Shown piece after piece: positions 46,057 to 54,783 of a stretch of 58,266 bases of DNA (within the stretch, counting starts at the first letter, position 1; the number at the start of each line of letters is the position of its first letter). This DNA comes from Bacteroidales bacterium (GTDB lineage Bacteria; Bacteroidota; Bacteroidia; Bacteroidales; UBA932). A model generated the notes under the pieces. The model ran no database searches. It worked only from the letters and a program-made list of their open reading frames with translations, and was not told the origin of the DNA. The position numbers and the translations under genes were made by a program. The stretch covers positions 1-58,266 of the forward strand of contig SUYV01000005.1 of assembly GCA_015060255.1 (NCBI GenBank). Direction: 5' to 3'.

Positions 46057-47273
46057 TGTTTATGCGCCAAACTATTCTGCTGACAGCATCATTGTTTATG
46101 TGCCTGTGCCTATGTGCACAGGACAAGACTCTCAGAGTGGATTATATCTTTTCCGGAACGGACAAGTCTGTCGAGATTTCTCTCGATGAGATGTCATGCT
46201 TTGACGGATGGGCAGGGCGCCGCGTCAATCTTGACGAGGTGCCGGTGCGCGGCAACGGGCAGATATCGTTGACGGATGTTGCGAGCGGGGAGGTGCTTTA
46301 TCGCCAGTCGTTCTCGACCCTTTTCCAGGAGTGGCAGACCACCGAAGAGGCGACCAGGGTGCGTAAGTCTTTTGAGAACGTATTCCTTCTGCCGATGCCC
46401 GATGCACAGGCAAAGGTCCGTGTGGAATTGTATGATTTCTGGGGAAATGTCTCAGCTTCGCTTACCCATATCGTTGATCCTGGTGATGTCCTTATCAGAA
46501 AGATGGCTCCGCAGGTTCCGCAGCACGAATATCTCCTGAAGAGCGGATCTCCGGAGGACAAGATTGATGTGGTAATCGTTGCAGAAGGTTATACGGCGGA
46601 GGAGTCCGAAATGTTTTACAATGATGCCCGTATCGCTATGGACGCGATTCTGGCACATGAGCCTTTCGGACAATATAAGGACAGGTTCAATTTCGTTGCG
46701 GTAGCTCTGGAGTCGAATGACAGCGGCGTCAGCGTGCCGGGAGAAGGGGAGTGGAAGGATACTGCGTTGAAGGCACATTTCAATACCTTCTACATGGACC
46801 GTTACCTCACGACGCTGCGACTGAAGAACATGCATGACAAGCTATGCGGCATACCATATGAGCATATTGTAATCCTCGCAAATACAGATACTTATGGCGG
46901 CGGAGGCATATATAATTCGTATACTTTGACAACTGCTCACCATCCAGCATTCAAGCCGGTTGTCGTGCACGAATTCGGACACAGTTTCGCCGGACTGGCA
47001 GATGAGTATTACTATGATGACCAGTATGTGGAGTATTACTATCCTGACTGCGAGCCATGGGAGCAGAACATAACAACTCTCTTTGACTTCGAGTCGAAGT
47101 GGAAGGATATGCTTGATGCCGGTGAAGCTCAGCTTCTTGAAGGAGCCGGATACCAGTCAAAGGGAGTATATAGAGGATCCGAGGACTGCCGAATGCATAC
47201 AAATAAGGCCGAAGCCTTCTGTCCTGTATGCCAGAGGGCCATCGGCCGTATCATAGAATTCTATACTGAATAA
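46056..47273 (+). CDS. Peptidase family M64 (IgA-peptidase type) protein
   Basis: A 405-residue secreted metallopeptidase with a signal peptide (CLCLCA-Q), an N-terminal M64_N-like beta domain (about 20-150) and an M64 catalytic domain with VVHEFGHSFAGLADEY (HEFGH zinc motif). The founding member cleaves IgA; most relatives have unknown substrates. It begins in the stop codon of the FAD gene. The CotH gene is convergent three bases past its end. Confidence 0.92.
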   Translation: MFMRQTILLTASLFMCLCLCAQDKTLRVDYIFSGTDKSVEISLDEMSCFDGWAGRRVNLDEVPVRGNGQISLTDVASGEVLYRQSFSTLFQEWQTTEEATRVRKSFENVFLLPMPDAQAKVRVELYDFWGNVSASLTHIVDPGDVLIRKMAPQVPQHEYLLKSGSPEDKIDVVIVAEGYTAEESEMFYNDARIAMDAILAHEPFGQYKDRFNFVAVALESNDSGVSVPGEGEWKDTALKAHFNTFYMDRYLTTLRLKNMHDKLCGIPYEHIVILANTDTYGGGGIYNSYTLTTAHHPAFKPVVVHEFGHSFAGLADEYYYDDQYVEYYYPDCEPWEQNITTLFDFESKWKDMLDAGEAQLLEGAGYQSKGVYRGSEDCRMHTNKAEAFCPVCQRAIGRIIEFYTE

Positions 47274-47276
47274 GTG

Positions 47277-48797
47277 CTATTTCAGATTATTGATGGTCTT
47301 TGCTTTCTCTGTGAAGTAGTTGTTGTCAGTTGACATCAGGTTGTAGTCACCCCAGCTGCCCCATCCTGCAGGCTGGTCTTTGATCTCCATGTCCTCACCA
47401 GTGTCATTCTTGATGTAGTCCTTGATCTTTGCCTGCCAGTCAAGAATCCTTGCTCTTGCAGACTCGGTGTCCATAAGGCCGTTTGCAGGATCGACAAGCC
47501 TCTTGAGCTCGTCACGGTAGATGTTTCTGAACTCCTCGTATTCCATCATCCTTTCCATGAGGACGCCTCTGTCTCCCCAGTTGTATGGGTCCTGTTTGGC
47601 AGGGTCGTAGCAGTTGGCGGTGCCTAATGTGTTGTCATAGTCATATGGGATGAAGAAGACTTTATAGTCATACAGGTCGCTTGTGGTGAAATAGAGATAG
47701 TAGTTGTTTCCGTTGTTCCACATGTCGTCCCACATGCCTACAGCTACGTTTACGGCATAAGTCCTCATAAGAAGTTCAACATCGCATACTTGCTTGATCC
47801 ATGTGTAGAAACTGTCTCCAGTGGTACCATGTGCCTTTCCGTTGATCTTCTTTATGAAGTCCTGAAGCTGAGCCTTTGCAGCTGAAAAGCTTTCTCCATA
47901 TTCCTTGAGCTCATATGTGAAGTCGTCCTTGTCGTTATCCAGAGCCATGTTTGCGTCCGGATTGGTGAGGTCGGCAGGACCATGTGAGTCATAGCTGCAC
48001 TTCCAGAGGTTGCCGTCATCAGTTCCGAACCACTGCTTGCGCTTCTGCACATATTTGTCATCGTACGGCTCGATCATCTCGTAGACACCATAATATGCAG
48101 GCTTCGAGTCGCCCTCTACATGGATCCAGAGGCGGCAGTATACATCGAAAGCCGCGGTCCATATGCCAGCACGACGGAAGAGGTCGTAGCAGAAGACCTC
48201 GCGCACATAGCATGCGTCATCCTTGAACCACTTGAGGTTGAATTTCCTGATGCCTTTGATGTCATGGCTGTCGTCCTTGTTGAACTTGCGAAGATTGATG
48301 CCGAAGTGGCAGTGCTGCCAGTCAGCTCCGTTGGTGACATGCTTTCCGTCATTGTGGTGCGCTTCGGGCCTGCGACGTGAGGTGTTGCCTCTGAGGCGTA
48401 TGCCTGCATCTGTTATAGTGGTGACTTCGCTGCCTTTCTTATATGTGACGTCGCAATGGAAATAATCCTTGTTGCTAGGTCTCTGGTCATATGCTGCCAG
48501 GAAATTATTCCACTCTTCAACAGATATCGTCACGGTTATTTCGGGAATTACGCTCTCGTCCCAGATGTATGAAATTCCGGCATGACCAAGAGTGGCTGTG
48601 GTGAATGGCTCATACATATTAGGGGTTGGCTCAGGTTCAGGCTCTGGCTCCGGTTCCGGCTCAGGTTCAGGGTCTGTTCCTGGCTCCTGTTCTGTGCCTT
48701 CGCCTGGAGCATATTCATCGGCTCCGGGGTATCTGTCAATGTCTCCGCATCCTGCAATCGCAAGAGCGCAAAGTATGGCTATGAATATCTTCTTCAT
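47277..48797 (-). CDS. CotH kinase family lipoprotein
   Basis: The start is the ATG at 48797 (MKKIFIAILCALAIAGC), giving 506 residues; the longer reading to 48968 would run upstream through the terminator. After the lipid Cys come an acidic tract and a Glu-Pro linker. From about residue 80 it is a CotH-type kinase-like domain: GIRLRGNTSRRRP, the KFNLKWFKDDACYVREVF block and YGVYEMIEPYDDKYV, and later FFIPYDYDNTLG with the likely metal-binding Asp. CotH phosphorylates spore-coat proteins in Bacillus; Bacteroidetes surface members have no known target. Confidence 0.9.
   Translation of the reverse strand: MKKIFIAILCALAIAGCGDIDRYPGADEYAPGEGTEQEPGTDPEPEPEPEPEPEPEPTPNMYEPFTTATLGHAGISYIWDESVIPEITVTISVEEWNNFLAAYDQRPSNKDYFHCDVTYKKGSEVTTITDAGIRLRGNTSRRRPEAHHNDGKHVTNGADWQHCHFGINLRKFNKDDSHDIKGIRKFNLKWFKDDACYVREVFCYDLFRRAGIWTAAFDVYCRLWIHVEGDSKPAYYGVYEMIEPYDDKYVQKRKQWFGTDDGNLWKCSYDSHGPADLTNPDANMALDNDKDDFTYELKEYGESFSAAKAQLQDFIKKINGKAHGTTGDSFYTWIKQVCDVELLMRTYAVNVAVGMWDDMWNNGNNYYLYFTTSDLYDYKVFFIPYDYDNTLGTANCYDPAKQDPYNWGDRGVLMERMMEYEEFRNIYRDELKRLVDPANGLMDTESARARILDWQAKIKDYIKNDTGEDMEIKDQPAGWGSWGDYNLMSTDNNYFTEKAKTINNLK
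48628..48671 (-). repeat. Hexanucleotide repeat encoding a Glu-Pro linker
   Basis: Degenerate GAACCT/GAGCCA units encode EPEPEPEPEPEP in the CotH lipoprotein. This is the third such tract in the window, after 4515 and 9869. Confidence 0.8.
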
Positions 48798-48830
48798 GAT
48801 CTGTTCCTTATTTTCAGCCAGCAAAAATAA

Positions 48831-48866
48831 TAAAAAATCCCGAAAGTCTGTTCTAGGCTTCCGGGA
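48831..48866 (-). terminator. Hairpin terminator after the 123-residue lipoprotein
   Basis: On the minus strand, TCCCGGAAG pairs with CTTTCGGGA (one G-U pair) and is followed by six T. It ends the transcript of the 48890 gene ahead of the CotH gene. Confidence 0.75.
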
Positions 48867-48889
48867 TGCCAGTATGCATCCAGATGTCT

Positions 48890-49261
48890 TTACAGGATGC
48901 CAAGAGTCATATATCCGACAGAGGATGACAGGGACATTGTCTGACCGTTGTAGTTCTTTACTGTCCATTTTCCGGCTATTTCCGGCGCTTCGAACGAGAC
49001 GGTCTTGTCGTCAGCTTCCCATCGTATGTCATCCGTTACCTTGAAACTTCCGCTCTTCTTGAGAGTCACGGATCCTGCTCCGCCATCCCCGAAGGTTATC
49101 TTTATGTCATAGACCTCCTTGGCCAGGTTGTTCTGGACCTTCTGGAAGGTTCCTTCCCATTGAGTGCCGGCAATGGCCTCCTCGTTGAATCGGGCCTCTT
49201 CGTCCGGCCCGCATGCAGCAATCGCGATTGCTGCAAAAATGATTGTCAAAATTCGTTTCAT
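48890..49261 (-). CDS. Small lipoprotein, unknown beta-rich domain
   Basis: A 123-residue lipoprotein (IAIAAC, then GPDEEAR). The body is an alternating beta pattern (GTQWEGTFQKVQNNL, YDIKITFGDGGAGSVTLKKS, GKWTVKNYNGQTMSLSSSV) resembling a small lipocalin or META-like barrel. I do not recognise the family. It starts 18 bases after the stop of the TonB-dependent receptor gene, so the two are probably co-transcribed. Confidence 0.6.
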   Translation of the reverse strand: MKRILTIIFAAIAIAACGPDEEARFNEEAIAGTQWEGTFQKVQNNLAKEVYDIKITFGDGGAGSVTLKKSGSFKVTDDIRWEADDKTVSFEAPEIAGKWTVKNYNGQTMSLSSSVGYMTLGIL

Positions 49262-49279
49262 ATCTGTAAATGTTTTGTT

Positions 49280-52174
49280 TTACCACATGCCACGCCACAT
49301 CGCGTTCTCTACGCGGCTGTTCTTCTTTGAATTCATCTTGCCGAAGTTGAATGATACTCCGAAGAGGAAATAACGTCCCAGCACTCTTGAGTATACATCT
49401 TCCATATATTCGGCAGTCGTCGTGCGCTGAAGGCTCTTGGTCTGATTGAGCAGGTCTGCTGCCTTGAGCGACAGAGTCACAGACTTTATGGTCTTGCTTA
49501 CTCCCAGATTCCATCTCCATTCCGGTTCTCCATAGCCAGCAGTGTATCCGTTATAGAACAGATATCTGAAGTCAGTCTTGATCTCCCATTCCTTGCCAGG
49601 GGAGTATATCAGGTCGATTCCGACATTACTTGCCCAGTTGTTCACATTTGCATCAGGGTCAAGCGAATATTTGCTGATGCGGTTGCCTGTCTGTGCAGAC
49701 AGTGTCGCGTCAAGCTTGTCTATTGAGTATTTCAACGATGCCTGAAGCCCCCAGTTGTATGTGTTGGTGCGGCTTTCGCTGAATCCGCTCTCGCCGCTGT
49801 AGAACCTGTCTCCTGAAGCGTCTCCCCAGAAACCATCCATGAACTTTCCGTAATCGAAATTCTGGAGATCAAGGCCCTCAAGCCTTCCTTTGGCCTGGTA
49901 TCCTTTGCTTGACTGGAATGTTCCCCATCCGTATGTGCTGAATGTGAACTTCCTTTCTTTGCCTATTGGAATGTTGTATGAAACATACAGCGATGTCGTG
50001 CTGACCGGCTTTTTTGAGTTGACCGGGATAGAATAGCGGACTCCAGTATCATCAAACCATGTTGCGTCGACCCTACTGTTAGTGCCGAGACTTCCGTATA
50101 GGTTTACATTCAGGAACGAGAATGTCTCTCTGTCGTTCATCGAATATGTGGCGCTGAAGTGATTGTCAAACCCTGGCTTCAGGTAAATGTTTCCGGCCTT
50201 GATCTGTATCGGGTCCGATATGTCCAGATTCGGAGTTATCGTGCTGCCGGTCACAGGATTTACATATCCGCTGTAATAGAATCTGAAGTTGTGACTGTCC
50301 TTCTTATATCTCAAAGCAGCAAATGGCGACCAGTTCAGCAGCCACTCGTCTTTTCCCGTAACGGTTTCCACCCCGCGCTGCCTTGCATGTACCTCATTGT
50401 TGAACAGGTCGGCATTGAGACCCGCCTGTACATTGAGCGTGTCGTTGTTGTATTGCAATAAGAGTGTTGCTCTTTCCTGCAGCATCCTGTTTGTAGCAGT
50501 CGATGTATAATAATCGTTGGCCGTTCCGTCTGGATTGAAGGCGTTCTTGATGTTGCTGTTTGTATAGAATGCGCTGGAGAACATTGTCTGGAGTGCCCAT
50601 TTCTCGCCGAAAGGTTCTACATATGCAATCGTACCTTCGATATTCTGCCTTCCGCTCGAATTCCGATACAGCAGGTCTTTCTGCGTAGGGGATCCTCCAT
50701 AGATGATTTCAGACAGTTCTGTCCTGGTGCCGTTCCTGTCAGCGAATTCATAGCTGATGTCCATTGTGAGGCTTCTTCTCTTCTTTCCAAGATCCTTAAT
50801 GCCTGCGTCCAGCCATCCTGAAGCTATAAGACCTTTGGAATGGCTTGAGACTGATGAAGTTGAACTGTTCAAGTCGCCTTCTTCAGAGTATGTCCTTGAG
50901 GTGTTGGAGCTGTTGACCCTGGAGTCGCTGTACTTGAAAGCCGGGACGAAATGCAGCATGAATTTCTTGGTGTCCTTCTTCTTGAACTCCATATTGATGC
51001 TCACGGAGTTCTCGTTTCCGAATCCGTCGTATGTACCGTCGGTGTAAAGGTCCTGTCCGTCATTCTGATATGATGTGCGGGCTGAGCGTGTGGCTGCATC
51101 CTTTGCGTTGTTCTTGTAGTTGGCGGAAACAGTGGCCTCAAATCCCTTGATTCTTTCTGTACTATAGTTGGCGCCGGCCTGTGCAGAACTGTTTATTCCG
51201 CGCATTGCGGCGAAATCGCTGTCCATGTCGCCCAATCCATATACCATGAATGTCTGGGAACCGGGCTCCGTCGCGTTGAATGCGTTTCCTATGAATACGA
51301 TCTGATCCTTTTCGGTATATCCGCTGACCATGGCATTGCCGTTATACAGCAGGCCTCGGTCGTCTATGAGCTTGTCGTCGGTCTTCGGAGTAAGCGTCGC
51401 GCCTCCTCCGAGCTTGGCGTTTCCGAACCAGCCCTTGCTGTACTCGTCCTTCAGTTCGACGTCCATGACCTTCTCCTTGTCATCCTGTGTCGAGACGCCG
51501 CTGAATTCTGCAGCCTCCTTATTCTTGTCGACTACCTTGATCTTGTCTACAATCTTTGCAGGAAGGTTTGAAAGAGCGGCAGTAGGGTCGTCGAAGAAGA
51601 AGGTCTTGCCGCCGACGGTGATCTTGTCAACCTTCTCGCCGTTTACGGTCACGCTTCCGTCACTTCCGACCTCCACGCCCGGCATCTTCTTCAGCAGGTC
51701 TGCCAGCATGTCGTTCTCACCGACCTTGAATGATGACGCATTATATATTATGGTGTCCTGTTTTACCATTATGGCATTTCCGGCAGCCGTTACGGTCGCT
51801 GCGTCAAGATATTCAGGATTTTCTTCGAGTTTGATGATTCCGAGGTCTTCGTTCCATTTCTTGAATGTGTAGACCTTCTTATGGGGAAGGTATCCGATCA
51901 TTTCGGCGTTGAGTTCATACTTGCCGGTGGGAACATCCTTGATTTCAACGTCTCCCTTGTCGTCGGAGAGGGCGAAGTGGGTGATGGTCGTGTCTCCTTG
52001 GGGAATGAGATACACGGAGGCCCAGCTGATCGGCTCGGATGTCTTCGCATCCTTGAGCGTGAGTTTGACATTGATGTTCATGTTGCGCTGGATCATGTCA
52101 TAGGATATGACCTGCGCGCGTAGGGAAAGTACCGATAAGACAATCAGGCACATCAGGATTGCAGTCCGTTTCAT
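49280..52174 (-). CDS. TonB-dependent receptor-like outer-membrane beta-barrel protein
   Basis: A 964-residue protein with a signal peptide (SLRA-Q), a carboxypeptidase-D-like domain (about 35-115), a plug-like region (DMLADLLKKMPGVEVGSDG, VGGKTFFFDDPTAALSNLPA) and a barrel to the end. It matches the outer-membrane beta-barrel family (PF14905) rather than SusC: no SusD partner follows. Ligand unknown. No convincing promoter motif is seen in its upstream stretch. Confidence 0.88.
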   Translation of the reverse strand: MKRTAILMCLIVLSVLSLRAQVISYDMIQRNMNINVKLTLKDAKTSEPISWASVYLIPQGDTTITHFALSDDKGDVEIKDVPTGKYELNAEMIGYLPHKKVYTFKKWNEDLGIIKLEENPEYLDAATVTAAGNAIMVKQDTIIYNASSFKVGENDMLADLLKKMPGVEVGSDGSVTVNGEKVDKITVGGKTFFFDDPTAALSNLPAKIVDKIKVVDKNKEAAEFSGVSTQDDKEKVMDVELKDEYSKGWFGNAKLGGGATLTPKTDDKLIDDRGLLYNGNAMVSGYTEKDQIVFIGNAFNATEPGSQTFMVYGLGDMDSDFAAMRGINSSAQAGANYSTERIKGFEATVSANYKNNAKDAATRSARTSYQNDGQDLYTDGTYDGFGNENSVSINMEFKKKDTKKFMLHFVPAFKYSDSRVNSSNTSRTYSEEGDLNSSTSSVSSHSKGLIASGWLDAGIKDLGKKRRSLTMDISYEFADRNGTRTELSEIIYGGSPTQKDLLYRNSSGRQNIEGTIAYVEPFGEKWALQTMFSSAFYTNSNIKNAFNPDGTANDYYTSTATNRMLQERATLLLQYNNDTLNVQAGLNADLFNNEVHARQRGVETVTGKDEWLLNWSPFAALRYKKDSHNFRFYYSGYVNPVTGSTITPNLDISDPIQIKAGNIYLKPGFDNHFSATYSMNDRETFSFLNVNLYGSLGTNSRVDATWFDDTGVRYSIPVNSKKPVSTTSLYVSYNIPIGKERKFTFSTYGWGTFQSSKGYQAKGRLEGLDLQNFDYGKFMDGFWGDASGDRFYSGESGFSESRTNTYNWGLQASLKYSIDKLDATLSAQTGNRISKYSLDPDANVNNWASNVGIDLIYSPGKEWEIKTDFRYLFYNGYTAGYGEPEWRWNLGVSKTIKSVTLSLKAADLLNQTKSLQRTTTAEYMEDVYSRVLGRYFLFGVSFNFGKMNSKKNSRVENAMWRGMW

Positions 52175-52359
52175 CAGTTTATTTGTTAAGTGTTGCAGTT
52201 ACAGTTTTATACATACGACGCGACAATACTGGAAAAGTACTATCGGTCACATAACGAAAGTATAGAGGAAATACTTCCGACCGGAGCGTTATTCAATGAC
52301 TATGCCAGAGGAGGAATATTTTTATCCTAATGGACCTTTTGAGCATATAAACGAAAAAA
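52175..52359. other. Intergenic stretch with a possible 46-codon reading frame
   Basis: Upstream of the receptor gene and downstream of the SRP RNA, a plus-strand frame runs from a GTG at 52190 to TAA at 52330. Its protein-like reading (ILEKYYRSHNESIEEILP in the middle) has no family I know and no ribosome site is clear. It may be a gene fragment or chance. Confidence 0.25.
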
Positions 52360-52456
52360 GGGTAAGCTGATTACATCGCACCGCTACGACCTCCTACCCT
52401 TGCTACGGTCAAGTCCTGGGGGAGTTTGGAGGGAGCTGGTCGTGTAAGACTTACCC
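52360..52456 (-). ncRNA. ffs: Bacterial small SRP RNA (4.5S-type)
   Basis: The transcript (minus strand) begins GGGTAAG and ends CTTACCC, closing one long hairpin of about 97 bases. Inner pairs are CGACC/GGTCG, CTCC/GGAG and CCC/GGG. The apical core is CAGG on the 5' side and AGCA on the 3' side, as in the SRP Ffh-binding loop. A T-run follows the 3' end, and a -7 element TACTTTTG (52462-52469) lies six bases before the 5' end. The apical tetraloop reads UGAC with a U-C mismatch below, where the usual loop is GGAA; UGAC fits the URRC class. Confidence 0.85.
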
Positions 52457-52461
52457 AAGTG

Positions 52462-52469
52462 CAAAAGTA
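52462..52469 (-). promoter_or_regulatory. -7 promoter element of the SRP RNA gene
   Basis: TACTTTTG on the minus strand. The predicted transcript start at about 52456 coincides with the first base of the SRP helix. Confidence 0.65.
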
Positions 52470-52576
52470 GTGATTTTTTCGCACTACACAAAATTTTTTG
52501 AAATTATGAAACACCAAGCATGACCTGCTGCCCGTATTCCTTTCTCAGCATTGATTCAGATCTTGACAACCCATCG

Positions 52577-52801
52577 TCAGTTTCTTTTGCCGTTCTCCCT
52601 CTGAAGAATGCCTCTTTCAATCAATAACGGAGTCATTCTCTTGATGGTGCTGAGGGATTTGCCGATATGCTTGGCAATGTCTTCCTGTTTGGCTTCCGGA
52701 TGTGATTGGAGATACTTCAGGACTGCCATTTCCTCCAAAGTGCAATTCAAAGTATCATTTTGAGACTTTGGAGCGAGACTTTGAACGTTGGAGATGTGCA
52801 T
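52577..52801 (-). pseudogene. Winged-helix fragment, remnant of an AlbA_2/ATP-binding-type regulator
   Basis: The 74-residue reading is one winged-helix domain (EEMAVLKYLQSHPEAKQEDIA then KHIGKSLSTIKRMTPLLIER). It resembles the C-terminal HTH of the divergent-AAA (AlbA_2) proteins common in Bacteroidetes. The frame is open a little further upstream (NPLSNRE) but meets a stop, and a stop interrupts the expected end (GKRN-stop-RWVVKI). No upstream domain is seen, so it is probably the left-over end of a larger gene. It marks the island's left side. Confidence 0.5.
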
Positions 52802-52976
52802 TTCACGGTTACTGAGAGGATTGCTCTCTCAGATACCCTATAAAGTGCTGGAGATAGATAAACGATAATTACGCGTATCAAAAATACATCATTCTACTTA
52901 AAATTCCACAATATTTAGATGCTCTGCCAAGTTTTTGCCGAAACTCTTTCTTATATTTGCATAAAATAATCAGACA

Positions 52977-53894
52977 ATGGCAAAGGATTCATTCAGAATA
53001 TACATATGGATGCTGGATACCATTCAGCGTTATGGCAGGATAACCCTCGCTGAACTCAAGGAAAAGTGGAGGACCTGTAGCGCCAATGACGGCAGAAAGG
53101 AGCTTGCCCCGCGAACGTTTGCAAACTACAAGGAAAACATAGAACAGATATTCGGTATTGAGATAGCTTGCGACAGGGCGACCAATGAGTATTACATAGT
53201 CAACGAATCTGACCTTGGAGATAACTCCATCCGCGACTGGATGCTCAACTCTCTCTCCTTGAGGAACCTGCTCAATGAAAGTGCTGGCCTGCATGAAAGG
53301 ATAGTCATAGAGGACGTGCCGTCAAGCCATAGGTACCTTACTTTGATCCTGGACGCAATGCGCGATAACAAAAAGCTGGTCCTGACATATAAAGGTTACT
53401 CGATGGATGACTACAAGGACATGACCGTGCATCCGTACAGTGTCAGGCTTTTCAAGAGAAGATGGTACCTCATAGGCTATTCGGAATACTCGAAGGGTAT
53501 GCGAATCTATATGCTTGACAGGGCTGCTGATGCGAGGATACTCGGAGAGTCGTTCGATATGCCAGAGGAATTTGATGCTGAAGCTTTTTTTGAAGAATTC
53601 CACGGCGTACATCCGAGCAGAAGTGAAAAGGTTTGCGTGAAGGTGAAGTTCCTTGCGTCAAAGCGTGATCTGGTAAGGACCATACCGCTTCACAGCACCC
53701 AGAAGGAGACTGAAACCACTTCGTCATATTCTGTCTTCGAGTATTATCTCAGGCCGAATTTTGACTTTAAGCAGGAGATTCTCTCCTATATGGATTCTGC
53801 TGAGGTCTTGGAACCGGTAACACTTAGAAGAGAGCTTGCATCAGTCCTGCTGGATATGTATAAACTATATAGATCAGACTTAATAAAGGCTTAA
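52977..53894 (+). CDS. WYL-domain transcriptional regulator
   Basis: The 305-residue protein has an N-terminal winged-helix region (about 1-85; FRIYIWMLDTIQRYGRITLA), a WYL domain (about 118-205; KLVLTYKGYSMDDYKDMTVH, PYSVRLFKRRWYLIGYSE) and a C-terminal WCX extension. WYL regulators bind nucleic-acid or nucleotide ligands and control many bacterial defence islands, for example BrxR- or CapW-like repressors. It lies four bases upstream of the putative nuclease and likely controls the cassette. Its promoter has TATATTTG at 52951-52958, with TGCC(A/G)A motifs just upstream. Confidence 0.92.
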   Translation: MAKDSFRIYIWMLDTIQRYGRITLAELKEKWRTCSANDGRKELAPRTFANYKENIEQIFGIEIACDRATNEYYIVNESDLGDNSIRDWMLNSLSLRNLLNESAGLHERIVIEDVPSSHRYLTLILDAMRDNKKLVLTYKGYSMDDYKDMTVHPYSVRLFKRRWYLIGYSEYSKGMRIYMLDRAADARILGESFDMPEEFDAEAFFEEFHGVHPSRSEKVCVKVKFLASKRDLVRTIPLHSTQKETETTSSYSVFEYYLRPNFDFKQEILSYMDSAEVLEPVTLRRELASVLLDMYKLYRSDLIKA

Positions 53895-53898
53895 TGAT

Positions 53899-54717
53899 AT
53901 GGAAAACGTAGTCGCAAAAATGGCAGATAACTTGCTTGACCCGAAAGCACCCTTGTTTAAGTGCCTTAAGGAAAATCCTCCTGCTTGGTGGGAGATGCTT
54001 AAGAACGATCCGGAACTGTACATAGATGTACGTAAGGATAATATGGTGATGGTCTATTATCAAGGAGGCAGAGTTGCATGCCTGACTTATAAGAGAGGAC
54101 GTGGCATCTCGGCAAAGACTCATTCTAAATACGTTGGAGCGAAGTCTGATAAAGAACAGGAGATTGCTAAAAAGCTTGATGCGCAGCTGTTGACAGTGAT
54201 CAAGAGTAATATCAGAGCGAACTATTCGCAGAAATCAGATAAGGATATCCAAGAGAAACTTATTCAAGGGGAGTGTGTGATAAGGAATAGGAATCTGTAC
54301 CTTGATTCTGAATTTGCTCATAGACGTTATGTTAATCAGAACCATACTATAAGGATTGACCTGGTTAAGATTATCGGTGATGAAATCATATTTGAAGAAC
54401 TCAAGAAGATAACCGATAATAGACTCAGAACTACAAAAGGTCGTCCTGAAATCATCGAGCAGATGAATGCATACAGAGAATTCATCCTGGAGAATCATAA
54501 GGTTCTTGAAGATTACTACAAGAACCTGCTGCGGATTAAGATTGCCCTGGGATTGCCGACGCCTCCCGTGCATGAAATCGATCGCCTGCATGTCAGGTTG
54601 GAACCTGAGCTGACAATCTTTAATACCTATACCAAACTTACAAACGATAGGATTAAAAGAATTCAGGCAATTGATCACGAATTGCAGGGATACGATTATA
54701 AGATTGTAAAATATTAG
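53899..54717 (+). CDS. Putative PD-(D/E)XK nuclease-like protein, unknown family
   Basis: The 272-residue protein has no signal peptide. Residues 152-170 read RIDLVKIIGDEIIFEELKK: Asp154, then Glu167-Leu-Lys169, the D...E-x-K pattern of PD-(D/E)XK nucleases. It is followed by ITDNRL and a helix EIIEQMNAYREFI with the Gln-x-x-x-Tyr often seen after the core. An upstream helix with Glu138 could supply a fourth acidic residue. The C-terminal 70 residues are helical. No named family is recognised. It sits four bases after the WYL regulator gene, consistent with an accessory, probably defence, function. Catalysis is inferred from motif only. Confidence 0.6.
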   Translation: MENVVAKMADNLLDPKAPLFKCLKENPPAWWEMLKNDPELYIDVRKDNMVMVYYQGGRVACLTYKRGRGISAKTHSKYVGAKSDKEQEIAKKLDAQLLTVIKSNIRANYSQKSDKDIQEKLIQGECVIRNRNLYLDSEFAHRRYVNQNHTIRIDLVKIIGDEIIFEELKKITDNRLRTTKGRPEIIEQMNAYREFILENHKVLEDYYKNLLRIKIALGLPTPPVHEIDRLHVRLEPELTIFNTYTKLTNDRIKRIQAIDHELQGYDYKIVKY

Positions 54718-54724
54718 AAAGTTT

Positions 54725-54766
54725 GCAGCTTTTGCCGAGTTCTGGCAGAAGCTGCTTCTATTTTTG
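54725..54766 (+). terminator. Hairpin with following T-tract and overlapping -7 element
   Basis: GCAGCTT pairs with AAGCTGC, with an inner TGCC/GGCA step, and TTCTATTTTT follows. The same T-tract forms TATTTTTG (54759-54766), a possible -7 element for the 54784 gene. It may act as an attenuator, a promoter with an operator, or both. Confidence 0.5.
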
Positions 54767-54783
54767 CAGCAAAATTAAGAATC

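Noticed and set aside
48592..49044. Plus-strand frame with a Gly-Ser repeat
   Set aside because: It is the complement of the Glu-Pro tract of the CotH gene; the Gly-Ser pattern is a by-product.
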